Shown: in pieces, positions 9,701-18,768 of the stretch | Layout: the number at the start of each line of letters is the position of its first letter | How positions within the stretch are numbered: the stretch's first letter is position 1 | Origin: Phymatolithon calcareum | Taxonomy: Eukaryota > Rhodophyta > Florideophyceae > Hapalidiales | Assembly: GCA_977006965.1 (NCBI GenBank) | Contig: OZ345371.1 | Span: 1,488,001-1,552,000, forward strand | DNA length: 64,000 bases | Reading direction: 5' to 3' | Made by a program: the position numbers and the translations under genes | Notes under the pieces: generated by a model | What the model was told of the DNA's origin: nothing | The model's input: only the letters and a program-made list of their open reading frames with translations | The model's database searches: none

Positions 9701-10950
9701 ATCACGGCACGTGCGCATTAAAACGCATTCAAGGTCTGGTCCATGACCATGTCAGAAAAGTAGAGACCATATGCGCATTCAAGGACGAAGAAAAAGAATC
9801 ATTAGAGGACGGAAACTGCTCTAGAGAGCGGAAAGCAGAGCTCGCTCAGAAGCAAAGACAAGCTGTGACGGCCATAAAATGCATTGATAAACCAAATGTA
9901 CACAGGTTGCGAGAATTGGTCTTCACAACGTTGCCAATGATTGGTCATGTTTCCCTTATAGGTGAGCTGGTCCTTGAGAAGGCCCATCAGCGCCTAAAGC
10001 GCGCGTTAAAGCAGTCAAACAACAGAGAGGCACACGTGCAATCGATGAAGCACATTTCCTTTGAAGACTGGCAGGGGCGTTTGACCTCCATTGCTTCGAA
10101 ATTGGTATCTGGTGATATTAATGCTGCACTGTGTTCTTATCGTTTACTATCTGGACGAGAGGCCGTCTCAAAACACAGAGGGATTTTGACAGAGATTGTG
10201 AAGACTCACCTTCTTGGAGCTCTAGGACCTGGGAACTGTATCCTGATGGAGCTACGAAACCAAGCGAGCTCCGTGATTTCACCGAGGTCAGTCTCTGCAT
10301 CCGACATTCGATGGTTCCTTAAAGGATCTGTCCGTACAATCCCTACCATTTCGCAGGATGCAGAGAGCAGGATTTATAAGTACGTACGTAGAGCTTTCCG
10401 TAATGAATTCAGGTACTGCCATGTGGGGATTGCGGACAAAATCACATCAACGCTTACGAATGGTACTGCAGGACTGTCTTTTCAGCGCGGAGACGTTGTG
10501 GAGACATTGTGCTACTTCCCACAGGATTTGAAGTGTCATTTCCCTTTCTTGCTTCAAGCAAACTCTACTAATGCTCGTGCGTGTCGGACACGCGTAAGTG
10601 GCGCATCATTATGGTTCTTGCTCAACGTCGTTCGAATCACTTACAATGAGTGCTCCGACGGTCCTTATTGCCCAAAGTTCTACGCCGTCTTACAACCTTG
10701 TAACAGAAACGAATTGGCGTGTGAAGGAAGCGTTTTCGAGAACAAATGTTTCAACAAGTTTCACGCGTACCGTTTCGATTCTACCTCCAAGATATCATTT
10801 TCTGAGATTGACTGCTCTATGCGTACGGTCGGAACTATTGCAGAAACGTCTGACAGCTGCAATGAGTTCACAGAGCATGGCACACTCAGCAGAGATTTCC
10901 GATTTCTCGCTCTGACTAGAGAAACGGGCTACCCACCACGCACAGGATAA
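6787..10950 (+). CDS. CACTA/Tnp2-Plavaka-like DDE transposase, 1387 aa
   Basis: An intact, intronless frame starting with ATG and a basic stretch (SKRRRRSRHRHGG), a likely nuclear signal. The central part (residues about 590-760) has the layout of Tnp2-type transposases. A first catalytic Asp sits in LFWDAFNF (residue 633). A second acidic motif, GDTPAL (about residue 719), follows a hydrophobic strand and is followed by a HTATACCHLCR zinc-like motif, matching the 'DxPA...GH...CxxC' pattern of CACTA/Plavaka enzymes. A candidate third acidic residue lies in GELVLEKAHQRLKRAL (residues about 1060-1071). The N-terminal 200 residues are acidic and low-complexity. The C-terminal 300 residues resemble the variable region after the DDE core. 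It would cut and rejoin transposon ends. AATAAA follows the stop directly (10951-10956). The superfamily call is moderate; that it is a transposase is likely. Confidence 0.75.
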   Translation: MGRKGALVGLSKRRRRSRHRHGGTVEFRTLTNNATHPECNTEIGGIIAAASVEEEGEAHATRESALYERDTCGPSNTKGTILDEIIDPEGVRDVTGSRMLDIEHADSELELDPLLAFEEQFEQEVDPSDNSNGEDNNSSAGDFAEEDKEIDGQEWQTGLLLDNWRVLWSLLLTNGSRRLSKEQYQSVRNLASGLAEMRATSWNIDDSPSDFGTETLLRNLSVLPHYSTLLKKYKPVVLNVLAPRAVEHTEIVNESKAGARSNSRSGASEAETTGRTILPSEYARADIATPDVWSAMCSTSISDEANTGKECPSASSGECIDTVPVVFARNWFYGPQRSMNIDSACAEENSYAEVGDIVSLTIQGTGDLEESVKRCFGMDGTYGSLEGVFAHSWTVHESSRETDGSFKEMYSYEVSLRDSAIATSFNYLKYKSPSDAVTIEIPPMPVETDFDSIDGSRRASLGMVDAQRTRREARRERKRQFDAAWERWKNPTLKPGDFAVLLRPCTEDEITRRRRVHKTSTLLTDVDRLSKLCVVHRFWVERQERSRHAFFVPGGCDLGSDQRWCRTQDPSLQQFCAALYSNSRCKSVPVRSVRLEKEHLGLRGPHKHIPVNSVGALDSGELYFIYRIVLFWDAFNFQSGNAASGEGIYMLCLNLPRNARTCASAVRILSLTPPGVSCLSVLNRILRDVVCGATEGFIDYDAEGVKRRIFIDLVGVIGDTPALNDAIDVLGHTATACCHLCRFIRLSTTEVGSRYSNCVGNGSQSAFSRGYFQHAALHDCGAKKEACRILGVQSNPCTDNLPLHAFRKGLQERKGLVSTVQNGVPVVPTDFDPYKGSFVAPDHLLSGHSRDCISLVLKLLPNRHYLASCERTMLRFLAEAKLPSQNRLIDFNSKSLYTMSTSQMYALIFVAELSFRRSFADMAQGPNAMPISNMCNDAIELVGSFASLISQIWHKPEKIMDGSPAVDHYERNHGTCALKRIQGLVHDHVRKVETICAFKDEEKESLEDGNCSRERKAELAQKQRQAVTAIKCIDKPNVHRLRELVFTTLPMIGHVSLIGELVLEKAHQRLKRALKQSNNREAHVQSMKHISFEDWQGRLTSIASKLVSGDINAALCSYRLLSGREAVSKHRGILTEIVKTHLLGALGPGNCILMELRNQASSVISPRSVSASDIRWFLKGSVRTIPTISQDAESRIYKYVRRAFRNEFRYCHVGIADKITSTLTNGTAGLSFQRGDVVETLCYFPQDLKCHFPFLLQANSTNARACRTRVSGASLWFLLNVVRITYNECSDGPYCPKFYAVLQPCNRNELACEGSVFENKCFNKFHAYRFDSTSKISFSEIDCSMRTVGTIAETSDSCNEFTEHGTLSRDFRFLALTRETGYPPRTG

Positions 10951-11412
10951 AATAAAAGAGGACAATGACAATGTTATACGCAACTCGAATTCCAGCCGTT
11001 CTACATGAGCTCCCAGTAAAACCATTTCAAAATATACAATGCACCCGCAAAGTATGCAAAAGCGCCGCATTGTTCACAATTTACAACCAAGCGCTATTCC
11101 TCGTTCGAAACAGTAATTCAAGAGTCAGCCTTTTCCAGAACAAACATTCATGGAAATCACCTTCCTCGACCGGTAGAATGCTACAACAGCCGGTCCGCAT
11201 CGTACATGTTCGGGACGCCCTCAGTTTCCGTCCATCCATGACAGATCCATGTTCATATTACCAAGTGCGAGTTGTGGTGTACCTGCATGATTGCTTGACG
11301 TTGTCCCGGCTTCTGATGTACCACCGCAACGCTGCGCTAAAACGCGGAGAGCCCTTTCCTTTTTCTCGTTCTTGTACTCCACCCAGGTCATGTACCGCTT
11401 CGATTCCCTCAT
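10951..11412. other. Convergent intergenic region
   Basis: Lies between the stop codons of the transposase (+) and the 11413-12966 gene (-). A 151-codon plus-strand frame here (from 10965) has no coding features and is not called. It begins with the AATAAA signal of the transposase. Confidence 0.5.
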
Positions 11413-12966
11413 TTATATAAGCTTGGCGCTGTCCTTTCGCCTCCTGAGACCATCCGCCCGCTTACCTAGGGCAACCGTGGCCCAACCGTCGCAATCGTTT
11501 TTGTCAAGAGGATCAAATATCACATCGCCGAGAGCACATTTCTCCGCGGTCTCCAGATCTGCTCCCGTCCCGCTTGCGATGAGTCCCCGCAACGCGAGCG
11601 CTGTGACATGAATAATGCGCATAGATAAAGCGTTGTAGCAGAGTAGAGCAGATAAGTCCTTCAGACCAAACTCGTCCACCAGAACAGCAGAGGCCACGAT
11701 ATGTAAGTTTATATTCTCCGTAAACTTGCAGGTGAGCAAAGGCTGCAGAACCTCTGGATGATTAATTGCATCGCCTTTATCATCGTCCGTCCGCAATACT
11801 TCCTTCGTGTACGTTATCGTCCCATTCATGCTCTTGAATTTGCCGAGGAGATGGGTCTTGAAGAGATTGATATTCGGCGCGCATATTCCGAGATCCGCAG
11901 GACTTCCGGTTGCTGTTTTTGGAATTGACCATATACTGTCATGCAAAACCACAGCAGGTACAGAAAGCTCCTCCTCAGTCTCCGGACAGTCGAATACAAT
12001 GTCGAACCCAGCGCCTCTCGCCGCTGCCAAGCTTGTAAACGCCTTAATACGCTCGAGCACAAAAGTAAACTTCTTGTACATGCGTGTTCTCGCTCGTAGT
12101 CGCCCGTCTGTAAGCTCAGCCAACACAGCAGACCGAAGACAATCAGTCTCCAGCTCCCGGGTTCCTCGCAGAGGATCGCTTTCGAGAAGAGTCGTGACTT
12201 CTGATTCCACTTTTTTAAGGCGCTTACTCGTTTCCTTCACGAGCGGGACGATGTTTTGTTTTCCTAAGCAGTGTACAATCGGTTCAACAATATCTGTGCC
12301 ATGCTCCAAACCACCAAATGACCTCATCCATGACGGTGCCAACAGTCGTTTCGATTCGAAATCGTCGTTGACAGACTGAGCAATGACTGCTGCTATAGTA
12401 CTGCACACCATCCAAGACCAAAGCTTCCCCATGTTCCCAGTGTAGATTTGAATCTTGTCCTCCTTAGATTTCGAGAAGAACAGTAGGCCAAACTCGGATA
12501 CGTCGGAAAGCTTCGGAGAAATTCTCGTCATCATCGGCTTCATGGACTCGGGTACCCACGACTCGAGCTGCTTGTACTCATTCACGAAGCACATCACTGA
12601 AAGCATTATGAGATGCTTGGAAATCGGCGCACGGTACTTCTCCTTCATGAGCAACTGCGACAAGTGCGGTACGTCGTCCATCTCCGGTAGTTCACGTTTC
12701 GAACCGACTCTGGCTTTCAATGAGCTTGGGCCCATATGCGAGGAAGTGGTCCTGCTCCCAATTAGCAGATGAAACTCATCGAACTTCGCCTGAACCTCAA
12801 CGCGGAGCTTCAACATTTCAGCTTGCATCTGATCTTTGATGCACTTTACGAGCTTCTCTTCCACGAGGCCTATCTCTCGGGTAAACGTGGCCATCGCGGA
12901 GTCTTCGACGGGATCTACGCTAGCATCTGACGTGCGCGGTGAATCCCGTTCTCTGCTTCCCGTCAT
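11413..12966 (-). CDS. Hypothetical protein, possibly transposon-associated
   Basis: The open frame reaches 13089 but starts there at a TTG; the first good ATG (MTGSRERDSP) is at 12966, giving 517 residues. After a Ser/Asp-rich leader, a predicted coiled coil (VEEKLVKCIKDQMQAEMLKL and on) covers about residues 30-70. The remainder looks like a folded helical domain, with no transmembrane segment and no motif I recognise. It is convergent with the CACTA-like transposase. Together with the minus-strand ORF at 5289-6299, it brackets that gene. A role in the same mobile element is plausible but unproven. Confidence 0.6.
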   Translation of the reverse strand: MTGSRERDSPRTSDASVDPVEDSAMATFTREIGLVEEKLVKCIKDQMQAEMLKLRVEVQAKFDEFHLLIGSRTTSSHMGPSSLKARVGSKRELPEMDDVPHLSQLLMKEKYRAPISKHLIMLSVMCFVNEYKQLESWVPESMKPMMTRISPKLSDVSEFGLLFFSKSKEDKIQIYTGNMGKLWSWMVCSTIAAVIAQSVNDDFESKRLLAPSWMRSFGGLEHGTDIVEPIVHCLGKQNIVPLVKETSKRLKKVESEVTTLLESDPLRGTRELETDCLRSAVLAELTDGRLRARTRMYKKFTFVLERIKAFTSLAAARGAGFDIVFDCPETEEELSVPAVVLHDSIWSIPKTATGSPADLGICAPNINLFKTHLLGKFKSMNGTITYTKEVLRTDDDKGDAINHPEVLQPLLTCKFTENINLHIVASAVLVDEFGLKDLSALLCYNALSMRIIHVTALALRGLIASGTGADLETAEKCALGDVIFDPLDKNDCDGWATVALGKRADGLRRRKDSAKLI

Positions 12967-13825
12967 TGCGCTGACACAGAAGGGAACGCTGCAGGAAATA
13001 ATCAGTCTCTCTGCGCACGCGGGCCCACAAGCAAGAGGTTTGTTCTCTGTCGTGGATGGTACGCCAGTTTGAGGTGCATGTAGACACAAATCGCTCTCCG
13101 GTATGCTTTCTGTCCTATGTGTCCCGGGCCGCGCGGAAAATTGTCCAGCTAGCGAGGTATACGTGCCTTACAGTACTCGTTTCAATCGTTGTACTGCCAG
13201 TGGAGCTCCTTCCTCTCCTGGTTTACAGTAGTATCACATGTGCGTCAAACTGATGTTCGGTACAGAGCGCCGGGATGGAGGCTTTATGAAACGATCTTTC
13301 GGAAGCAGCTGGTTCCGAGTGGTTTCCTCTCGCCAAATTAACGTTACGAACACGACCGATCACGTCTGCTACTGTGCTTGAATGTCGTAACGTTCGGTTT
13401 GGGTTTCCCGGGCGTGGTGGATGCGCACGAGAACCGTACATCATCGCCTTCGGATGTTTTGTCGGCTATATAAGCAAAATGTACAGTATATATCCCGTGT
13501 GCGCGCTTCAAACAGAACGGATTACCCCAGAAATCTGTACAGTTCATACCGAGGCCGAATATCGCGACGCGGATGGGCTCGAGTCCAATATTGTTGAACA
13601 ATCGTGAAACGTCGCCTTCATCATCATGGTTCCATGTTTTAATGCGCATTCTCGTTGGGTAAGATCTCCAACTCCTGTTCTCGACCTTGGGTAAGATTCC
13701 AATTGACCACTAACTAATTCTATGTCTTCTCTTGATTTGTGAGAGCTCACATTAATGGTATGTGTTGCAAAACATTCCACTTCATCTATCACTGAAGATC
13801 CATGGAGACAGCGAGCCGCAGCCGC
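12967..13825. other. Intergenic region, no gene seen
   Basis: Short overlapping frames on both strands, none with coding character. CAGTA-type motifs occur at 13169-13176 and near 13480. Confidence 0.45.
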
Positions 13826-14235
13826 ATTTTGAATTTCCGTTTTGAAGTTCGCACTGGGACGGTCCATAGCATACGTGCAGCTACAGCCTCAGTCAACAGC
13901 TTATCAAATTCTACTCTCAATTCTACTGCGTTTTCATTTGCAATTCATGCAGCGTACCATGGTCGCACTCAGGATTCCTGGTTTGAAGTTCGCGCTACAA
14001 CGCTCCATAGCATTCATGTAACTACAGCCACAATTTTCAATGCATAACCTTCGACTGTCAATTCTACTGCGTTTTTCTTTGCAATGCGTGCAGCCTTCTA
14101 CGGGCACACTAGGATTTCCGTTTGGAGTTCGCACTACGACGGTCCATAGCATTCATGTAAATGCAACCCACAGTCTGCAACGTCTAACCTTCTACAGTTA
14201 ATTCCACCGTATTTTCTTTTGCAAAGCGCGAATCA
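13826..14235. repeat. Degenerate tandem repeat, about 3 units of ~140 bp
   Basis: Three diverged copies in direct orientation. Each contains a block like TTTCCGTTTTGAAGTTCGCAC, then CGGTCCATAGCAT, then TTCTACTGCGTTTT near its end. The blocks begin at about 13834, 13972 and 14113, so the period is roughly 138-141 bp. Not coding. Confidence 0.8.
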
Positions 14236-14682
14236 ATGCTCTCAGATTTATCTTTTCATAGACGCCGAAGCGGACCAGTTGCGAATGACACCGAAGCATG
14301 CGCTTCAGAAAGGGTGCGTAATGTTGCTCGCCATGATGTCCATACTGTACATCATGCTCATCTTCATAGTGCACTGATTTTTGTCTTGAGCGTTTTCACG
14401 ACGCCACGAGGTTATATTGTACATATTTTATCGAACCTATCTGACGCGTTTTCACCCTTTCCATTCGCAAGTGGTGATACCGATGAAGTGCAGGAGAAGA
14501 CGTTGCACGACTAGGACAAGCCTTGAATACAGTGAAGTTCCTTTTAGTGTACTATGATCTTTAGGTAGCAGATAGAACGTAGATAGTAGTCACTAAAAAT
14601 GCTCCCCGTCATTTGCACTAAAGTCGAGAAACATTCCTCTCTATGGCAGGTCCGTGACTTTCCCAATTCTTTGTGCATAGCT

Positions 14683-14858
14683 TCAATGCTCCTATTGAGC
14701 ATTGGATTTCCCTTCAGAAAGGGTTAAAACTGTCGTGCATGAGAGGATTGCAGGTTTCGTTGAAGAGCCTCCAATGCTCTTATTGACCATTGGATTTCCC
14801 TTCAGCAAGGGTTAAAACTGTCGTACATGAGAGGATTGAAGATTTTAAAGGAGAGCCT
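14683..14858. repeat. Tandem duplication, two 88-bp units
   Basis: The second copy (from about 14771) repeats the first with a few changes. Shared stretches include ATTGGATTTCCCTTCAG and GGGTTAAAACTGTCGT, at 14701 and 14789. No gene overlaps it. Confidence 0.85.
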
Positions 14859-15190
14859 CCAAAATTCGACTACAGAGCTTCGAAAGCTGACGTCTAGACC
14901 TGCCACAATTGCTATGACTAACTTAAGTCAGTCCTGCATTCAGAACCTCGGCATTCCATTTCCAGCACTCTAATCCCCTGTTTGTCCTATGTGACCTGCA
15001 CTGGTTCTGTTCTACCCAATCAAAATATCCAGAGCGTCTTATGCCCACGACCGTACAGCTTCGCAGCTCTAAAACGATCATATTTTCAGTTCTAGAATAA
15101 CTACTTTTCAGTTCATACACTATGAGTAATTTGGCACCGGTTGCGCCTGCAGTGGACCACGAAGTTTGCCATCCACTACTACTGAAATCG

Positions 15191-15227
15191 CTGTCTGTCT
15201 GTGTGTGTGTGTGTGTGTGTGTCTGTC
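15191..15227. repeat. (TG)n microsatellite with flanking CTGT units
   Basis: A run of about ten TG dinucleotides bounded by CTGTCTGTC on the left and CTGTC on the right. Confidence 0.95.
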
Positions 15228-15446
15228 GGTGTCTCTTTTGATTCTCATTGGATACATTTTTACATCTACATTTTGTTCGGAAATCTATTGGCTGGATGCA
15301 GTAATAAGATAAGGTTCGACAGGGTGGATTTGCACTGCGGTGAGGGATCAATATAGAATTTTATGCCAAATTTAAACTCCCGCTCTACTGGCTTACTTTT
15401 ACAAATTGCTGTCCCCCAGCTGTAAGCCATCCAGCCGCATTGATTA

Positions 15447-16520
15447 CCGGAGGCAAGGGTCGCAAGGGGTAAGAGGTGGGTGAATCAGGGGTATAACAGG
15501 GGCCGAAGGGGTAAAAGGGGAGAGCCACAAGGGGCGTCCCGGGCAAGAGAGTGACACAAGGGATGGAATGTGTAGATGGGGAGTGACAACAGGGACGTAC
15601 CGGAGGCAAGGGAACAACACAAGAAGCGTAAGGACACAAGGGTAAAAGGGGGAGTGACAAGGAGGGCACAAATGGGAAAAGGGCACAAGGGGACTGAGAA
15701 GAAAGGCACAAAGTGTAAAAGGGGACTTACTAAAGGGGGTATTGGGAAGAATGGCAAAAAAAAGTAAAAGGTGAATGCACAAGGGGCGTAATGAGTGACA
15801 AGAAGGACTGAAGGGGTAAAAGCGGAGTGACAAGAATGGTACAAGGGGTAAAGGGAAGTGAAAAGTGGAGCGGAAGGGTTAGAAGGGAGTGCCACAAGGG
15901 GCGTACCAGTGGCAAGGGAGTGACATAAGGGAAAAAGGGGACCGAAACAAAGGGCGTACCATTGATAAGGGAGCTACGAAAGGGGCGTAAACGACACAAG
16001 AGAGACGAAGGCGTAAAAGGGGAGTCACAAAAAGACGTACCATGCGCAATAGAGTGACACAAGTCCGAAATCAGTGGGCTCAAGGGAAAGAAGGGGACAA
16101 GAGGAAAATCGAGAGTGGCGCGAGGGGCATGCTAAGGGAAAGGGCGCGACACAGGGTCATGCAAGGAGAAAATGGAGAGGGACACAAAGGGTAAAAAGGG
16201 AGTGACAAGAACGGCGCAAGGAGTAAAAACAAGATTACGACAAGGTGTAAAAGGGGAGTGACGAGAGGGACACAAGGGATAAAAGAGGAGTGACACGAAG
16301 GATACAAGGGGTAAAAGCGATGTTCCAAGAAGGGCACAGAGGAAAGGAGGACGACAAGAAGAGCACAAGGGATAAAAGGGGAGTGACGCAAGGGGCGGAA
16401 GGGGAAAACGGAAGTGAGACGAGGGGCGTGCGGAGGGCAATGGAGTGATGGAAGTGGCGAAAGGGGTAAACGGAGAGTGACACAAAGGGTGAATAAGAAA
16501 AAGCGGAGTGACACAGGAGC
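15447..16520. repeat. G/A-rich degenerate minisatellite (~31-bp period)
   Basis: About 1.1 kb in which the + strand is almost only G, A and scattered C. It is built from variants of GGGGTAAAAGGGGAGTGACA followed by an (A)AGGGCACAA block, with a period near 31 bp. The minus strand is nearly free of stop codons in all three frames, so several overlapping Pro/Leu/Ser/His-rich frames appear; these follow from composition and are not genes. The many GGGG runs make G-quadruplex or triplex formation plausible. Confidence 0.85.
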
Positions 16521-17412
16521 GGATGGGGGAGCAACGAAAGCGGCGGTGCGCAGCCCGACGGCAATGACAAGTATGGCGGATCAGCAGGCGACGGAGCGAA
16601 CTATGGGGCTTACCGAGTGCAGTCCAGTGACACATGGACCCGAGCAAGAATATAAGAGTGGCACGTTGGGCAGAGCAGGACACGGGATTCACACGAGGGG
16701 CGGACAAGGGTTAGCGGAGGGTAGGCATGCAGAGCAGTGGGACGGGAAGGAGATGGAGAAGGACGCTGCATTGGAGGAATAGGTCTTTTGTTTAAGTTCT
16801 CCTCCTTAAACTCTTCTTTCTCTATCTTTCCATAGGCGCAACGCGCCGCCACGGAGCCACTTGTATTTACTAAAATGACCTCGAAGCACCCGTGGTGTTA
16901 TGATATTGCTCTGTTCTGTCAGCATGGGGCAGCTGATTTTGTCGGGTCAGAAAATAACCTTATCTATTTTCAAAATGAAATCTAAGAGGGCCGTTGGGGC
17001 TGGACAAGTTCCATACATGACTACTTATTATGCCTTTGTTTGTTACATACAGTATTCCGCACGTAATGGGCCTTTGCACGGTGACCACGCTATGACATGG
17101 ATGCGAAAGCCACATGGAGACTCTTGGTTGGATGAGCCCACTTTTGAGTGACAAAATAGCTGTGAAACTAGATTTTGTGTTTCGAAAATTTTCGAATTTT
17201 CTACACAATAAGTGCACCATGCGTGGACAAAGCTGAGGCCCGTTTCAAACCACTCGGAAATCTGTCTGTCTGTTCGGAATTAGCCAGCTGTCACAAGACG
17301 ATTGGGGAAAAAAATAAATTATGACAATTACGCAGACAGATTACGCGCCGTGAACAGACAGCGTTCAAAGTAGTCCTTGACCAGATTACAAACAGATCTG
17401 TCACAATCCGAG

Positions 17413-17507
17413 GAGTACAAGTCGTGCTCGGACCGCGTGCAAGCCCGAGGGCTCTACAAGGAGTACAAGTAGTACTCCGACCGCGTGCAAGCCCGAGGGT
17501 TCTACGT
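17413..17507. repeat. 48-bp tandem duplication just upstream of transposase start
   Basis: Two near-identical units beginning GAGTACAAGT at 17413 and 17461, each containing GACCGCGTGCAAGCCCGAGG or a close variant. They lie within the last 100 bp before the transposase ATG, so they may shape its promoter or leader. Confidence 0.85.
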
Positions 17508-17511
17508 CAAA

Positions 17512-18750
17512 ATGAAGGACACTACTACTGTCCTAGCTCTCGTCACCGCACTTCTTACTGCGCACCTTGTCGTGCGTACTCGTACTGCGCTCCTCCGCAG
17601 ACGACCCAGACGCTCACCACGCACGAAAGGGCGCTCAACACGTCGTGTGCGGCGTTCTTTCGCGGACGCCACGCAATACTTAAACGCCTCTCAGTTCGCT
17701 CGCTCCTATGTGCTTCCTCGTCGGGTTTTCTTCGCGCTGGTCGACACGCTCCGCCCCTCCCTCACGCGCAACGCTGATCAAGCCGCCCGCTCAAGCGGCG
17801 GTGTCATCGAGCCCGCGGTTCGACTCGGACTTACTTTACGCATGCTCGCCGGGGCGTCATACTTCGACCTCGTCACCAACTTTAATATAAGCCCAACGTC
17901 CGTGTACACCATTTTCCACAACACCGTTTGTGCTATATGTGCTGAACTACCCATGCCCGGCGTCCCCATTCAAGACGAACAAAAACTGCGCTCCCTCTCC
18001 GAAGGTTTTCGGACATCCCGCGCACACCCAAACCCGCTATTCGGGTGCGTCGGCGCTCTGGATGGGATCGCGATTCGACTCATGAAACCGCACGACGTGT
18101 ACTTTCCCCGAAAAATTTTTTGCCGCAAAGATATGCACGCCCTTCCCCTTCAAGCTTTAGTGTCATCCGACTACAAATTCATGTACATGTCGGTGCGATG
18201 CGCCGGTAGCACGAACGACTGCATCGCATTCGGCGTCTCTGGGCTCGCGCGTCGCCTACAATCAATCGGGCTTCTCCCCGGGTACTGGATCGCAGGCGAC
18301 GCGGCCTACGAATGTAGACACGGAGTTATCACGCCGTGGCCAAAGGCCGCACTAATGTGCCCTGAGTACAACAACTCGCGCGACGCTTTCAACTTTTTCC
18401 AGTCCAGCTCCCGCGTGCACGTCGAGCAGACGTTCGGGATGCTCGTCGCCCGATTCGGTATTCTCTGGAAACCGCTGCGCTTCGACCTCGCCAACGTCCC
18501 CAACATCCTATCCGCGTGCTTCCGCCTGCATAACCTCTGCGTGGACAACGGCGTGCCCCCCGTGCAGCACACGCTCAACGACGACGAGCTGCATGCGATG
18601 GAAAAAGCGTTCGCGGAGTGGTGGCGCTGCTCGCGTGCCTTACGCGACGAGACAACGCGCTCCGGGCGCCCTGCCCCCGACGAGCACTGCGCGACGTTGC
18701 GCGCCGAACTCACTGACTACCTACGGCGCAACGGCATCTGCAGACCATAA
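17512..18750 (+). CDS. PIF/Harbinger DDE transposase
   Basis: The frame extends to a GTG at 17485, but the first ATG is at 17512, giving 412 residues, normal for the family. An N-terminal basic segment (LLRRRPRRSPRTKGRSTRR) is followed by a helical DNA-binding-like region (VRLGLTLRMLAGASYFDLVTNF). The DDE_Tnp_4 nuclease core then has its three acidic residues in the expected contexts: GALDGIAI, AGDAAY and HVEQTFGMLVARF. The last is followed by the characteristic LHNLCVDNG end. The enzyme would excise and insert the surrounding 3.9-kb element at 3-bp sites. It is convergent with the partner gene, the two stop codons being 18 bp apart. No frameshift or internal stop is present. Confidence 0.95.
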   Translation: MKDTTTVLALVTALLTAHLVVRTRTALLRRRPRRSPRTKGRSTRRVRRSFADATQYLNASQFARSYVLPRRVFFALVDTLRPSLTRNADQAARSSGGVIEPAVRLGLTLRMLAGASYFDLVTNFNISPTSVYTIFHNTVCAICAELPMPGVPIQDEQKLRSLSEGFRTSRAHPNPLFGCVGALDGIAIRLMKPHDVYFPRKIFCRKDMHALPLQALVSSDYKFMYMSVRCAGSTNDCIAFGVSGLARRLQSIGLLPGYWIAGDAAYECRHGVITPWPKAALMCPEYNNSRDAFNFFQSSSRVHVEQTFGMLVARFGILWKPLRFDLANVPNILSACFRLHNLCVDNGVPPVQHTLNDDELHAMEKAFAEWWRCSRALRDETTRSGRPAPDEHCATLRAELTDYLRRNGICRP

Positions 18751-18768
18751 GTACAAAACCTTTCCTCT

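Noticed and set aside
10965-11420. 151-codon plus-strand ORF directly after the transposase
   Set aside because: Composition is unlike protein, it lies in a convergent 3' region, and the tail overlaps the stop of the minus-strand gene.
15385-16707. Series of overlapping minus-strand ORFs encoding Pro/Leu/Ser/His-rich peptides
   Set aside because: All three frames are open at once because the strand is C/T-rich repeat DNA; no frame stands out and the peptides are translations of the minisatellite.
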